From positions 310,001-374,000 of the forward strand of contig NZ_CP059297.1 in assembly GCF_017795885.1 (NCBI RefSeq): a stretch of 64,000 bases of DNA, read 5' to 3'. Below the pieces are notes generated by a model. The model had not been told where the DNA came from. It worked only from the letters and a program-made list of their open reading frames with translations, and made no database searches. The stretch comes from Brevundimonas sp. AJA228-03 (GTDB taxonomy: Bacteria > Pseudomonadota > Alphaproteobacteria > Caulobacterales > Caulobacteraceae). This document shows, one piece after another, positions 6,828 through 19,192 of the stretch (the first letter of the stretch is position 1; each line of letters opens with the position of its first letter). The position numbers were made by a program, and so were the translations under genes.

Positions 6828-8264
6828 ATGGGGGCGACGGGGTTGGCGACGACGGGCATGACGGATCCGGACCGGATCTGGAACGAAGCCTCGGTAAGGC
6901 TGCGGTCTGAAATCGGCGAGGGTCCGTTCAGTTCCTATATTGCGCCGTCCGCCGTGAGGATGGACGGATCCGGCAATCTGATCCTGGTCACGCCGACCGG
7001 CTATGCCCGCGACTGGGTGCGCAAGAACGCCCTGCGCCGACTGAACGAGCTGTGGCTGGGCCTGGACGGCCTGTCGCGGCGGCTGGATGTCCGCTGCCGG
7101 GCCGAGGTGTCCTCGGCCCCGCCGGCCTCGGCGATCGCGCAACAGGCACTGGCGTCGGCCGGACTTGAGACACCGGTGTCGCCGACCGTCGCCCCCGTGA
7201 CCGACGGTGCCCGCGCGGTCCGGGCCGCGGGCCTGCAGGAGCGGCTGACCTTCGACAGCTTCGTTGAGGGCCAGGGCAATGCCTTCGCCCTGGCCATCGC
7301 GCGCCAGACGGCCTCCTGGGCCGATGGCCACTTCAACCCGATCTTCTTCTGCGGCCCCTATGGCTACGGCAAGACCCACCTGCTGAACGCCATCGCCTGG
7401 GAGGCGCAGCGCCTGCGCCCCGACGCCAGGGTCGTCTACCTGACCGCCGAACGGTTCCTGTCGACCTTCGTCAAGGCGATGCAGGACCGCTCGACCGCCG
7501 CCTTCAAGGACAGCCTGCGCTCGGCCGACATGCTGCTGCTGGACGATGTCCAGTTCGTGGGCGGCAAGGCCTCGACCCAGGAGGAACTGCTGTCCACGCT
7601 GACGGCCCTGATCGAGGACGGCAAACGGATCGTGCTGTCGGCCGACCGACCGCCCATGGCCCTGACCGAGGTCGAGCCTCGCCTGCGCAGCCATCTGGCC
7701 GCCGGCCTGACCTGCCCGGTCGAGCCCGCCGACCGCTCGCTGAAGATCGCCGTGGCCCAGAACCGCATCGCCGCCTTCGCCCGCCTGGGCGTCGTCGACG
7801 GCGAGGCCCGGCGCGAGGTGCTGGAACAACTGGTCGACCGCACGCCGGGATCGGTGCGCGAACTGGAGGGGGCCGTGAACACCCTGGCCGCCGCGGCCGG
7901 GCCGCGCCTGACGTCACTCGGCGTCGATGAGGCCCTGACCCTGCTGGGCTCGGCCCTGCGTGGCGGACCCGAGCGTCGCATCACCGTGGACGAGATCCAG
8001 AAGACGGTCGCCGAGCATTTCAACATGAAGCAGGCCGACCTGCTGAGCGAACGCCGCACCCGCGCCGTCGCCCGCCCGCGCCAGATCGCCATGTGGCTGT
8101 GCAAACAGCACACGACCCGGTCCTATCCCGACATCGGCCGTCGCTTCGGCGGGCGCGACCACACCACAGTCCTGCACGGCGTCCGCAAGATCGAGGAGCT
8201 GATGCCGCTGGACGACCAGATCGCCAGGGACGTCGAGGCCCTGACCCGGAAGCTGCGGGGCTAG
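6828..8264 (+). CDS. dnaA: Chromosomal replication initiator DnaA
   Basis: 478 aa AAA+ ATPase that binds DnaA boxes and opens the origin. Domain I lies at about residues 12-90, a variable linker at 91-138, and the AAA+ domain follows with Walker A GPYGYGKT (176-183) and Walker B LLLDDVQF (Asp239/Asp240). The C-terminal DNA-binding helix-turn-helix region (about 390-470) carries RRFGGRDHTTVLHG. Start ATG 6828 is preceded by GAAGGA at short spacing; an internal ATG at 6858 (MTDPDRIWNEA) is a real alternative. It is followed by a heptamer hairpin rather than running straight into dnaN, so the two may be separate units. Confidence 0.96.
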   Translation: MGATGLATTGMTDPDRIWNEASVRLRSEIGEGPFSSYIAPSAVRMDGSGNLILVTPTGYARDWVRKNALRRLNELWLGLDGLSRRLDVRCRAEVSSAPPASAIAQQALASAGLETPVSPTVAPVTDGARAVRAAGLQERLTFDSFVEGQGNAFALAIARQTASWADGHFNPIFFCGPYGYGKTHLLNAIAWEAQRLRPDARVVYLTAERFLSTFVKAMQDRSTAAFKDSLRSADMLLLDDVQFVGGKASTQEELLSTLTALIEDGKRIVLSADRPPMALTEVEPRLRSHLAAGLTCPVEPADRSLKIAVAQNRIAAFARLGVVDGEARREVLEQLVDRTPGSVRELEGAVNTLAAAAGPRLTSLGVDEALTLLGSALRGGPERRITVDEIQKTVAEHFNMKQADLLSERRTRAVARPRQIAMWLCKQHTTRSYPDIGRRFGGRDHTTVLHGVRKIEELMPLDDQIARDVEALTRKLRG

Positions 8265-8267
8265 GCA

Positions 8268-8362
8268 GGGATTAGGGGCTAGGGACTAGGGATTAAGTGG
8301 CGTGGGAGACGGCCTTCGGCAGTTGGGCAAGTTTCCCTAATCCCTAATCCCTGGTCCCTAAT
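8268..8362. repeat. Second heptamer-built hairpin, between dnaA and dnaN
   Basis: Left arm 8268-8295 is four heptamers (GGGATTA, GGGGCTA, GGGACTA, GGGATTA); right arm 8335-8362 is four heptamers (CCCTAAT, CCCTAAT, CCCTGGT, CCCTAAT). They pair over about 28 bp with three mismatches around a 39-nt loop. It shares the CCCTAAT unit with the element at 5837-5983, so the two elements bracket rpsT-dnaA. It starts 4 bp after the dnaA stop and may also end its transcript. Confidence 0.85.
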
Positions 8363-8463
8363 CCCCAGTCTCTTTCTTGCCCCCCGCCGCCAATCCTTTA
8401 GTGTCCGTAGCCACTGTTTCCGCGAGGGATGATTCCGCCTTCGCTCCGGACGCCCGAGACACC

Positions 8464-9582
8464 ATGCAACTGACCATCGAACGATCCGCGCTCCTGAAGG
8501 CCCTGGGCCATGTGCAGAGCGTGGTCGAACGCCGGAACACCATTCCGATCCTGTCCAATGTCCTGCTTTCGGCCGGCCGCGACCGCCTGAGCTTCGCCGC
8601 CACGGACCTCGACATGGAGATCGTGGACGAGGCCGACGCCACCGTCCAGGTCGAGGGCCAGATCACCGCCCCCGCCCACACCCTGTACGAGATCGTGCGG
8701 AAGCTCCCCGACGGGGCCGAGGTCGCCCTGACCTACAACGGCGACGATCCGCGCCTGACGGTCCAGGCGGGGCGTTCCCGGTTCAACCTGCCGGTCCTGC
8801 CGGCCGGCGACTTCCCCGTCATGTCGACCGACCAGTCGGGCGCGCGCTTCACCCTGATGAAGGACGACCTGGCCCGGCTGATCGACAAGACCCGGTTCGC
8901 GGTCTCGACCGAGGAGACGCGCTACTATCTGAACGGCCTGTACCTGCACACGGTGTCCGAGGCGGGCATCCCGCTGCTGCGGGCCGTGGCGACCGACGGC
9001 CACCGCCTGGCCCTGGCCGAGACGCCCGCGCCCGAGGGTGCAGCTGGCGGGCCCGGCGTGATCGTGCCCAGGAAGACCATCGACCAGGTCCGCCGCCTGC
9101 TGGATGACGGCTCCGGCGCGGTCGAGATTTCGGTCAGCCCGCAGAAGATCCGCTTCGAGTTCGGCCAGGCCTCCCTGACTTCCAAGGTCATCGACGGGGC
9201 CTTCCCCGACTATATGCGCGTCATTCCCAAGGGGAATGACAAGCAGGCCGACATCGACAACGCCGTCTTCGCCTCGGCCGTCGACCGCGTCGCCACCATC
9301 TCGGCCGAAAAGAGCCGCTCGGTGAAGCTGGCCTTCGAACTGGACCGCGTCACCCTGACGGTGCGCAACATGGAGGCCGGTCAGGGCGTGGAGGAGGTCG
9401 AGATCGGCTATTCCGAAGCCCCGTTCGAGATCGGCTTCAACGCGCGGTATCTGCTGGACGTGGCCGGCCAGATCACGGGCGAGAACGCCACCTTCCTGTT
9501 CGCCGACCCGGCTTCGCCCACGCTCGTGCTCGATCCGGGCGATCCGGGCGTCCAGTATGTGCTGATGCCGCTGCGGGTGTGA
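8464..9582 (+). CDS. dnaN: DNA polymerase III beta sliding clamp
   Basis: 372 aa, the usual clamp length. It begins MQLTIERSALLKALGHVQSVVERR(N)TIPILSNVL, the canonical N-terminus, so ATG 8464 is chosen over an upstream in-frame start at 8377. Three clamp domains are recognisable in order; the C-terminal edge ends YVLMPLRV, matching the conserved M-P-(L/M)-R end of bacterial clamps. The dimer rings DNA and tethers polymerase and repair proteins. A YdeI-family gene begins within a few bases of its stop. Confidence 0.97.
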   Translation: MQLTIERSALLKALGHVQSVVERRNTIPILSNVLLSAGRDRLSFAATDLDMEIVDEADATVQVEGQITAPAHTLYEIVRKLPDGAEVALTYNGDDPRLTVQAGRSRFNLPVLPAGDFPVMSTDQSGARFTLMKDDLARLIDKTRFAVSTEETRYYLNGLYLHTVSEAGIPLLRAVATDGHRLALAETPAPEGAAGGPGVIVPRKTIDQVRRLLDDGSGAVEISVSPQKIRFEFGQASLTSKVIDGAFPDYMRVIPKGNDKQADIDNAVFASAVDRVATISAEKSRSVKLAFELDRVTLTVRNMEAGQGVEEVEIGYSEAPFEIGFNARYLLDVAGQITGENATFLFADPASPTLVLDPGDPGVQYVLMPLRV

Positions 9583-9586
9583 GTCC

Positions 9587-10177
9587 CTGGGCCGGCTCGA
9601 GCAGTTCGAGCGGGTCGAGGTCACCAGCCGCGCCCAATGGCGAGACTGGCTGTCGAGGCATTACCGACGGGCGGACAGCGTCTGGGTCGTGACCTTCAAG
9701 GTCGGAGCCTCGCAACCGCGCGTCCCCTATGACGATCTGGTCGAGGAAGCACTGGCTTTCGGCTGGGTCGACAGTCTGCCCAGAAAGCTGGACGATCAGC
9801 GCACGATGCTCCTGATGTCTTCGAGGAAGCCCGGCTCCAACTGGTCGAAGGTCAACAAGGCACGCATCGAAAGACTGGAGGCCGCCGGGCTGATGCATCC
9901 GGCGGGTCTCATGAAGATCGAACAGGCCCGCGCGGACGGGTCCTGGACCGCGCTCGACGCTGTCGATCGGCTGGAGCTTCCTGCGGACCTGACGATGGCG
10001 TTCGACCAGCACCCCGGCGCGGCGGCGACGTTCGCCACCTTTCCACCCTCGACACGCCGCGGCATTCTTGAGTGGATCGGCAATGCAAAGCGGCCGGAAA
10101 CGCGGGCGGCCCGCATCGCCGATACCGCCCGGAAGGCGGCCAGGGGCGAGCGCGCCAATCAATGGCGCAAGCCCTGA
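9587..10177 (+). CDS. YdeI/OmpD-associated (OmdA) family protein
   Basis: About 196 aa if it starts at CTG 9587, five bases after the dnaN stop. The N-terminal part reads [23 protein letters not shown] and matches the family before the first ATG/GTG/TTG in frame (GTG 9689, which would cut 34 residues of conserved sequence). Middle: [16 protein letters not shown]-terminus: a [20 protein letters not shown] motif typical of the OmdA domain. Family members have been linked to bacteriocin tolerance in enterobacteria, but the biochemical role is unknown. Placement between dnaN and recF is unusual. Either the start codon is CTG or translation continues from dnaN. Confidence 0.75.
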   Translation: MGRLEQFERVEVTSRAQWRDWLSRHYRRADSVWVVTFKVGASQPRVPYDDLVEEALAFGWVDSLPRKLDDQRTMLLMSSRKPGSNWSKVNKARIERLEAAGLMHPAGLMKIEQARADGSWTALDAVDRLELPADLTMAFDQHPGAAATFATFPPSTRRGILEWIGNAKRPETRAARIADTARKAARGERANQWRKP

Positions 10178-10292
10178 CGACGACCCCATCCGGTCCATCT
10201 GCACCGCGCGGGTCCGGCGTGGCCGTACGGAATCTGACCCAGGGGGCCGCCGAGGTTGTGACCTGCCGGACGAAGCGGGCTATGTCGGTCGC

Positions 10293-11438
10293 TTGATCCG
10301 CTCGCTGACCCTGACCGACTTCCGGTCCTATGCCGCCGCCACCCTGTCCGTCGGACAGGGTCCGGTGGTGCTGCACGGGCCGAACGGGGCGGGCAAGACG
10401 AACCTGCTGGAAGCGCTCAGCCTGTTCACCCCGGGCAAGGGGCTGCGGGGCGCGACGGCACAGGAGATGGGTCGGCGCGAACCCGCCGAGACCGGCGGCC
10501 GGGCCTGGGCCGTGGCCCTGACGCTGGAAGGCGCCGACGGGGACGATGTGCGGCTGGGTACCGGGGTTCAGGTCGCGGGCGCGGCGCGGCGCATGGTCCG
10601 CGTCGAGGGCGAGACCGCCCAGCCGGGGCGATTGCTGGACCATCTCAGGCCCGTCTGGGCGACGCCGGAGCAGGACCGGCTGTTCTCGGATGCGCGGGCC
10701 GAGCGGCTGAAGTTCTTCGATCGGCTGGTGTTCGCCGCCGACCCGGGCCACGCGGCGGCGGTGGCGGGGTACGAAAAGGCGCTGCGCGAGCGGTTGCGGC
10801 TGCTGGTCGACGGGGCGGAAGGGCGAGCGGCCGATCCCCTGTGGCTGGATGCGCTGGAAGCCCGTCTGGGCGAGACCGGCGCGCGGGCAGCCTCGGCCCG
10901 GGCACGGGCGCTGGGGGTGCTGCAGGCGGCGATCGATGCGCGCGCCGAACGCCCCTTTCCACAGGCCGACCTGGGCCTGGAGGGCGCGGCAGAGACGGCC
11001 GCGGCGGACGGGGCCGACGACGCGGCCATCGCCGCCGCCATCCGCGAGGGACTGGCCCGGTCCCGGGGTCGCGACGCCTCCGCCGGGCGTTCGCTGTTCG
11101 GCCCGCACCGCACCGATCTGACGGCGCTCCATCGCGAGAAGAACCGCCCGGCCGCCGAGGGGTCGTCAGGCGAGCAGAAGGCCCTGGTCCTGAACCTGAT
11201 CCTGGCCCAGATCGGGCGGCTGAAGGCGACGGGCGACCCGACGCCCGCCCCGCCCGTCCTGCTGCTGGACGAGGCCCCGGCGCATCTGGATGCCGGTCGA
11301 CGCGCGGCCCTGTTCGACGAGATCGTGGCCCTGGACCTTCAGGCCTTCATGACCGGGACCGAGGCGGACCTGTTCGCGCCGCTGCGGGGACGGGCCGCCT
11401 TCGTGCGGGTCGAGGGCGGGGCGCTGACTGCGGACTAG
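10293..11438 (+). CDS. recF: DNA replication and repair protein RecF
   Basis: 381 aa SMC-like ATPase that loads RecA at gapped DNA with RecO/RecR. Walker [15 protein letters not shown] lies at 29-42, the ABC signature is [16 protein letters not shown], and Walker B is [13 protein letters not shown] with the D-loop aspartate. The start is put at TTG 10293, giving the family N-terminus [12 protein letters not shown]; the frame runs upstream to 10068 but that stretch has no family similarity. The 115 bp before it show nothing else. Standard partner of dnaA/dnaN/gyrB. Confidence 0.94.
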   Translation: MIRSLTLTDFRSYAAATLSVGQGPVVLHGPNGAGKTNLLEALSLFTPGKGLRGATAQEMGRREPAETGGRAWAVALTLEGADGDDVRLGTGVQVAGAARRMVRVEGETAQPGRLLDHLRPVWATPEQDRLFSDARAERLKFFDRLVFAADPGHAAAVAGYEKALRERLRLLVDGAEGRAADPLWLDALEARLGETGARAASARARALGVLQAAIDARAERPFPQADLGLEGAAETAAADGADDAAIAAAIREGLARSRGRDASAGRSLFGPHRTDLTALHREKNRPAAEGSSGEQKALVLNLILAQIGRLKATGDPTPAPPVLLLDEAPAHLDAGRRAALFDEIVALDLQAFMTGTEADLFAPLRGRAAFVRVEGGALTAD

Positions 11439-14236
<2,798 letters not shown>

Positions 14237-14243
14237 CCACCTT

Positions 14244-14266
14244 CCTTCTCCCCTTGCGGGAGAAGG
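14244..14266. terminator. Hairpin after gyrB, shared by convergent genes
   Basis: CCTTCTCCC (14244-14252), loop CTTGC, GGGAGAAGG (14258-14266): a perfect 9-bp stem between the gyrB stop and the stop of the convergent aldo/keto reductase gene. There is no T run on either side, so it may stabilise RNA ends rather than terminate alone. Confidence 0.5.
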
Positions 14267-14275
14267 CGATCTGAA

Positions 14276-15112
14276 TCAGATGATGTCCAGCGCCTGGCTG
14301 GTCGTGGGCGGCGGAAAGGCGCGGTCGAGGACCGCGATGTCCTCGGCGTCCAGTTCGATCTCCAGGGCGGCGACATTGGCCTCGACGTGCTCGATGGTAG
14401 AGGCCTTGGGGATGGCGATCACCCCTTCCTGACGCAGGATGGCGGCCAGGGCGATCTGGGCCGGCGTGGCGTCGTGGCGGTCGGCCACGGCCTGGATCGC
14501 GGGGTGGTTCAGGATGTCGCCCCGGCCCAGCGGCGAATAGGCCATGATCGGCATGATCCGCTCCTGCGACCAGGGCAGCAGGTCGAACTCGATGCCGCGC
14601 GAGCCCAGGTGATAGAGGACCTGGTTGGCCGAGCAGAGGTCGCCCCCGTCGATCGCCTCCAGCCTCTTCATGGTGCGCAGGTCGAGGTTCGACACCCCCC
14701 AGCGCAGGATCATCCCCTCGTCGATCAATTCCTCGAACCCGGCGACGATCTCCTCCAGCGGATGGCGGCTCTGCCAGTGCAGCAGATACAGGTCCAGCCG
14801 CTCGACCCCGAGCCGCTCCAGCGACTTCTCGCAGTGGAGCATCATGGTCATCTCGCCCGCGTTCTCGGGCCTGATCTTGGACACCAGGAAGACCTCGTCG
14901 CGCCGCCCGGCGATGACTTCGCCGATCAGCCGCTCGGACCGGCCGTCGCCATACAGTTCGGCCGTGTCGATCAGGGTCAGGCCGAGGTCGATGCCTCGCG
15001 CCAGTGCCGCCTGCTCGGCATCGCGCTTGCCGGGATCGTCGCCGATCATCCAGGTCCCCTGGCCGAGGATCGGAACCGAGGTGCCGTCGGAAAAGCTGGT
15101 CATGCGGGTCAT
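14276..15112 (-). CDS. Aldo/keto reductase
   Basis: 278 aa (beta/alpha)8 NADPH-dependent oxidoreductase. The catalytic tetrad is complete: Asp49 and Tyr54 (IDTAELYGDG), Lys79 (FLVSKIRPE), His112 (LYLLHW). The cofactor-binding loop near the C-terminus reads VIAIPKAST, the usual IPK(S/A) motif. Two close in-frame ATGs (15112, 15103) could start it; neither has a strong ribosome site. Substrate cannot be deduced. It is convergent with gyrB and runs in the same direction as the hydrolase upstream. Confidence 0.92.
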   Translation of the reverse strand: MTRMTSFSDGTSVPILGQGTWMIGDDPGKRDAEQAALARGIDLGLTLIDTAELYGDGRSERLIGEVIAGRRDEVFLVSKIRPENAGEMTMMLHCEKSLERLGVERLDLYLLHWQSRHPLEEIVAGFEELIDEGMILRWGVSNLDLRTMKRLEAIDGGDLCSANQVLYHLGSRGIEFDLLPWSQERIMPIMAYSPLGRGDILNHPAIQAVADRHDATPAQIALAAILRQEGVIAIPKASTIEHVEANVAALEIELDAEDIAVLDRAFPPPTTSQALDII

Positions 15113-15155
15113 GGCAGGGACAATGCACGACCGGCCGCATGGGTGCCAAGCGGGC

Positions 15156-16121
15156 TCAGAGGGATTTCAGGAACCCGATCAGCGCCGCATTGACCTCCTC
15201 CGGCCGTTCCTGCTGCAGCCAGTGGCCCGCGCCCGGCAGGACGGTCTGGCTGCGAAGGTCGGTCAGCCAGTCCTTCAGCCCCGCCTCGTGCTGACCGGCG
15301 TAGTGGCGCACGGGATCGCGTTGTCCGACCATGAACATCGACGGCTGGGGGATCTTCCGGCCCTGCAGGAAGGCGGTCAGCGACCAGTTCAGATCCAGGC
15401 ACCGGTACCAGTCGATCGGCCCCTTGAACCCGCCCGCGCCGAAGGCCGAGACATATTCCGCGAAATGACCCTGGCTCATCCACGGCGGCAGGGTGGCGTC
15501 GTCGGGCACCTCGGACAGGAAGTCGTGGCCGGGGGCGATGAAGCCGGTCGACTGGCGGTCATCGGGCGTCGCCCCGTCGTAGCTGTAGAAGCCCTTCCTC
15601 AAACCGGTCGCCACGTCCGCCTCGAAGATCCGATGCGCATCGGGGGCCTGGAACTGGTTCATATAGAGCTCGCCCTTGCCCGCGCGGCGGGCCAGGGCGG
15701 CCATCGCCGGGGTCGGGGGTCCGCCTGGACGGCGCGGCTGGAACGGCACCGAAAGACCCGCCACGGCCGTGAACAGGTCCGGCCGCATCAGGGCGCAATG
15801 CCAGGCGACGGGTGCCCCCCAGTCGTGTCCGACCACCGTGCCTTCGCTCCGGCCCAGCGCCCGGACCAGATCGACCATGTCCCCGACCAGATGCAGGATG
15901 GTGTGCTCTTCGGTCCGCCCCGGCTTGTCGGTCCCGCCATAGCCGCGCATGTCCGGGGCGACCGCGCGATAGCCCGCCGCCCCGAGCGCCTTCACCTGCG
16001 CCCGCCAGCTGAGGCCCAACTCGGGAAAGCCGTGGATCAGCAGAACCAGCGGCGCGCCCTCGGGGCCGTCCTCCAGCACCTGCTGGGTCAGGCCATCGGT
16101 CTCGACGATGCGCGTCTGCAT
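15156..16121 (-). CDS. Alpha/beta hydrolase, epoxide hydrolase-like
   Basis: 321 aa from ATG 16121. HGFPE (30-34) forms the oxyanion hole, the nucleophile is Asp100 in GHDWGAPVAW, and the catalytic histidine is His300 in GAGHW. An aspartate nucleophile followed by WG is typical of soluble epoxide hydrolases and dehalogenases rather than serine esterases. The cap domain between about 130 and 230 is rich in aromatic residues (GFYSYDGATPDDRQSTGF). The frame is open 36 codons further upstream, but that part is low-complexity. It diverges from another alpha/beta hydrolase. Confidence 0.85.
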   Translation of the reverse strand: MQTRIVETDGLTQQVLEDGPEGAPLVLLIHGFPELGLSWRAQVKALGAAGYRAVAPDMRGYGGTDKPGRTEEHTILHLVGDMVDLVRALGRSEGTVVGHDWGAPVAWHCALMRPDLFTAVAGLSVPFQPRRPGGPPTPAMAALARRAGKGELYMNQFQAPDAHRIFEADVATGLRKGFYSYDGATPDDRQSTGFIAPGHDFLSEVPDDATLPPWMSQGHFAEYVSAFGAGGFKGPIDWYRCLDLNWSLTAFLQGRKIPQPSMFMVGQRDPVRHYAGQHEAGLKDWLTDLRSQTVLPGAGHWLQQERPEEVNAALIGFLKSL

Positions 16122-16261
16122 GGGCGGCGGGGCTCCCGGTTGAGCGCTCACCCTGCACCGTCGGCCCGTCTGCTGCAATCGGATCGGGCGCCTCCGATTG
16201 GACTGGATCGGGGCCTGCGGCAGGCGCACTCTGGGGCCGCAATCTGTCAGGGGCGTGGACG

Positions 16262-17611
16262 ATGATCGTGGCGATGGAAATGGTTCAGGCGCAGGCGGCC
16301 CAGGCCAATCTGGTCGGCCGGTGGGAGGGAGCGCTGAACGTCGGCGGAACGTCGCTGCCGATCGTGATCCGTGTCGAGCAGGGTCCGAACGGGCTGGTGA
16401 CCGTCATGGACAGCCCGGCCCAGAATGTGCGCGGTATCCCGGTCGCCGATCTGGGCCAGAGCGGCGGTGTCGTCCGCTTCGCTGTCCCCGTCGCGCGCGG
16501 CGGGTTCGAGGGCGCGGTCTCGGCCGATGGCGGCACCTGGACCGGCACCTGGACGCAAGGGGGGGCCTCCCTGCCCCTGATCCTGACGCGCGCGGCCAAC
16601 GCCGCAGAGCCGGCCGGTCCGAACCGGCCCCAGACGCCGCAGCCGCCCTTTCCCTATGCGGCCGAGGATGTGACCTTCCGCAATGACGGCGCGGGCATCA
16701 CCCTGGCGGGCACATTGACCCTGCCGGAAGGGTCGGGGCCTTTTCCGGCCGTCGTCCTGCTGACCGGATCGGGCGCGCAGGATCGGGACGAGACGATTTT
16801 CGACCACAAGCCCTTCGCGGTCTGGGCCGATGCCCTGACGCGGCGTGGGATCGCGGTGCTACGCTATGACGACCGCGGCATCGGCGGGTCGGGCGGCGGC
16901 GGGCCGAACGAGACCATGGCCGATTTCGCCACGGACGCCCGGGCCGCGATCACCTTCCTGCAGACCCGGCCCGAGATCGACGCCGCCCGCATCGGCCTGA
17001 TCGGTCACAGCGAGGGTGGTGCCATCGCGCCCCTGGCCGTCCTGAATGGCGCGCCCGCCGCCTTCGTCGTGATGCTGGCGGGACCGGCCGTGTCGGGAGC
17101 CGAGATTATCACCGAACAGGCCGCATTGATCGCCGCAGCCTCCGGCCAGACTCCGGAGCAGGTGGCAGAGGTGCGAAGGGTGCAAGGCCGGACCATGGCC
17201 GCCGTGGTCGCCAACAGGAACGACGGCCCCGCCGCAGCCGCAGCCGCCAGTGCCGTGCTGGTCGAGGCCGGCATTCCGGCGGAACAGGCGCGCAACAGCA
17301 CCGCCGCCATGGCCTCGGGCTGGTACCGGTATTTCGTCGCCTACGACCCCGCTCCGGCCCTCGCCGCCCTGACCGTGCCGCTGCTGGCCGTCTATGGTGA
17401 CAGGGACCTGCAGGTGCCCGCGACGCTGGACGCCGGGGCCCTGCGCCGGCTCCAGCCCTCGGCCGAGATCGTCGTCCTGCCGGGCCTCAACCACCTGATG
17501 CAGACCGCCACCACCGGCCTGCCCGGCGAATACGGGACGATCGAGGAGACGGTGTCACCGCTGGCTCTGGACACGGTCACCGACTGGGTGGTGAAGGTGA
17601 CCACTCGCTGA
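16262..17611 (+). CDS. Alpha/beta hydrolase (serine hydrolase with N-terminal beta-rich domain)
   Basis: 449 aa. The N-terminal domain (about 15-110) is beta-rich and begins NLVGRWEGALNVGG. Linked by a Pro/Gln segment is an alpha/beta hydrolase fold: oxyanion region LLTGSGAQDRD, nucleophile Ser250 in GHSEGG, acid in YGDRDLQVP, His in LPGLNHLMQ. This arrangement occurs in bacterial S9-like or S15-like esterase/peptidase proteins, often exported. No full signal peptide is visible, so the true start may differ. Substrate unknown. A short hairpin follows the stop. Confidence 0.82.
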   Translation: MIVAMEMVQAQAAQANLVGRWEGALNVGGTSLPIVIRVEQGPNGLVTVMDSPAQNVRGIPVADLGQSGGVVRFAVPVARGGFEGAVSADGGTWTGTWTQGGASLPLILTRAANAAEPAGPNRPQTPQPPFPYAAEDVTFRNDGAGITLAGTLTLPEGSGPFPAVVLLTGSGAQDRDETIFDHKPFAVWADALTRRGIAVLRYDDRGIGGSGGGGPNETMADFATDARAAITFLQTRPEIDAARIGLIGHSEGGAIAPLAVLNGAPAAFVVMLAGPAVSGAEIITEQAALIAAASGQTPEQVAEVRRVQGRTMAAVVANRNDGPAAAAAASAVLVEAGIPAEQARNSTAAMASGWYRYFVAYDPAPALAALTVPLLAVYGDRDLQVPATLDAGALRRLQPSAEIVVLPGLNHLMQTATTGLPGEYGTIEETVSPLALDTVTDWVVKVTTR

Positions 17612-17613
17612 CT

Positions 17614-17630
17614 CTCTCCCCTCGGGAGAG
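17614..17630. terminator. Small hairpin between convergent genes
   Basis: CTCTCCC (17614-17620), CTC, GGGAGAG (17624-17630): perfect 7-bp stem in the 25-bp gap between the hydrolase stop and the pirin stop. No T run, so only a weak terminator candidate. Confidence 0.4.
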
Positions 17631-17636
17631 GAGGCG

Positions 17637-18572
17637 TCACACCGGGTGCGTCGGCGGCGGCTGGACCGGTTCCGAGCGGGTCGTGACAGCCGCATCCTCC
17701 GGGAGAGGAATGAACTCCAGGTCGTCCTCGTCGGGCAGTTTCATCCGGCCCGCCTGCCAGTCGGCCTTGGCCTGATCCAGCCGGGCCTGGGACGACGAGA
17801 CGAAATTCCACCAGATGAGCCGCGGGCCCACCGGCTCGCCGCCCAGGGCCATGACGGTGGCCTGGGTCAGGGACTTCACGGTCGGCTCGGCATGAGGCGC
17901 CAGCACGATCATCTGGCCCTCGTGGAAGGTCCGGTCGCCGATCTCGACCTGGCCCTTGGCGACATACAGCGCCCGCTCCGACATGCCGCCCGCGCCCTTC
18001 CCCGACGGCGGGGTGGTCCGCACACCCGGCTGCATCTCCCAGTGGACATAGAACAGCGGCGAGGACGTCTTCACACTGGCCGCCGCGCCATAGGCCTCGC
18101 CCGCCACCAGCCGCGCGAACAGGCCGCTGTTCTCATAGGCCGGCAGCGAGTCCTCGCCATGGTGCTGGAAGCCGGGGTCGATCTCCTCGGCCTCATCGGG
18201 CAGGGCGATCCAGGCCTGCATGCCGTTCATCGGCCCGCCCTGCGCCTGCTTCAGCGGATCGGTGCGTTCGGAATGGACGATGCCCTTGCCCGCCGTCATC
18301 CAGTTGACCTCGCCCGGACGGATCGCCTGACTAAAGCCCAGACTGTCGCGGTGCATGATCTCACCCTCGAACAGATAGGTCAGGGTCGACAGGCCGATGT
18401 GGGGGTGGGGCCGCACATTGATCGCCTCGGACCCCGGCGCGAACTCGGCCGGACCCATATGATCCAGAAAGATGAACGGCCCGACCATCCGGCGCGAATG
18501 GAACGGCAGGATGCGCCCGACCTCGAACCCGCCGAGGTCCTTCCTGCGCGCGTCGATCACCATCTCGATCAT
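17637..18572 (-). CDS. Pirin family protein
   Basis: 311 aa bicupin. The N-terminal cupin carries the pirin signature RRMVGPFIFLDHMGP, PHPHIGLSTLTYLFEGE and GKGIVHSE, with the metal-binding histidines and glutamate; the C-terminal cupin ends WWNFVSSS. Pirins are iron-binding proteins, some with quercetin 2,3-dioxygenase activity, others redox-sensing regulators; the role here is unknown. ATG 18572 is chosen because GGGGA precedes it by 8 nt; an ATG at 18608 has no ribosome site. It ends beside a convergent hydrolase. Confidence 0.92.
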   Translation of the reverse strand: MIEMVIDARRKDLGGFEVGRILPFHSRRMVGPFIFLDHMGPAEFAPGSEAINVRPHPHIGLSTLTYLFEGEIMHRDSLGFSQAIRPGEVNWMTAGKGIVHSERTDPLKQAQGGPMNGMQAWIALPDEAEEIDPGFQHHGEDSLPAYENSGLFARLVAGEAYGAAASVKTSSPLFYVHWEMQPGVRTTPPSGKGAGGMSERALYVAKGQVEIGDRTFHEGQMIVLAPHAEPTVKSLTQATVMALGGEPVGPRLIWWNFVSSSQARLDQAKADWQAGRMKLPDEDDLEFIPLPEDAAVTTRSEPVQPPPTHPV

Positions 18573-18655
18573 GTCGGTCGTCCCCGGGAAGGCTGTGGCC
18601 ACCAGCATCGCGCGTGCCGGGGCTCTGGATCAAGTCCGGCGATCAGGACCGGGCG

Positions 18656-19192
18656 TCAGAGGTCGACCAGGGCGGCCAGCTTCAGCACCGTGTTCCAGTT
18701 GCGCCCCGTGCCCGTGCCGATCAGCCGAGGCTGCGCCTTCTGGGCCATTTTCGACGCGCCGATGCCGTCCGGATGCCAGAAGAACAGGTTTCCGCCAGCC
18801 GCCGCGACCGCCTCATCGCCGGTGGCAAGGGCGCGCAGGGCCTCCACCGCTCCCGGCCGGATCTCGCCCTTCATCACCATGACGAGCAGGCGGGTCGGAT
18901 CCGATGCCGCGGCATCGGCAAAGGGGTTGGCGGCCATCATCGCCGCCCACTGGGCGGGGGTGCGCACCAGGGTCTCGATCAGCCGGCCGAACCGGACCTC
19001 GGTCTCCGCCTCGATCGCCGCTTCCAGCTCGGCCGGATCCCGGTCGCTGCCGACCACCAGATTGCCGCTGGCCATCAGGGTGCGCGGATTGGCCAGCCCC
19101 ATCGCCTCGGCCATCGCGCGCTGCTCGGTCACCGGAGCGCGAATGCCGCCGGTGTTCATCGCGCGGAACAGGACGATGCGGTGATCCATCAT
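18656..19192 (-). CDS. DUF1697 family protein
   Basis: 178 aa. The N-terminus, [30 protein letters not shown], and the segment [11 protein letters not shown] are the recurring motifs of the DUF1697 family, whose function is not established. The start overlaps the mutM stop in an ATGATG arrangement: ATG 19192, TGA 19191-19189, ATG 19189. It is therefore translationally coupled to mutM, and either ATG could be used. Coupling to a glycosylase hints at a housekeeping link only. Confidence 0.85.
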   Translation of the reverse strand: MMDHRIVLFRAMNTGGIRAPVTEQRAMAEAMGLANPRTLMASGNLVVGSDRDPAELEAAIEAETEVRFGRLIETLVRTPAQWAAMMAANPFADAAASDPTRLLVMVMKGEIRPGAVEALRALATGDEAVAAAGGNLFFWHPDGIGASKMAQKAQPRLIGTGTGRNWNTVLKLAALVDL

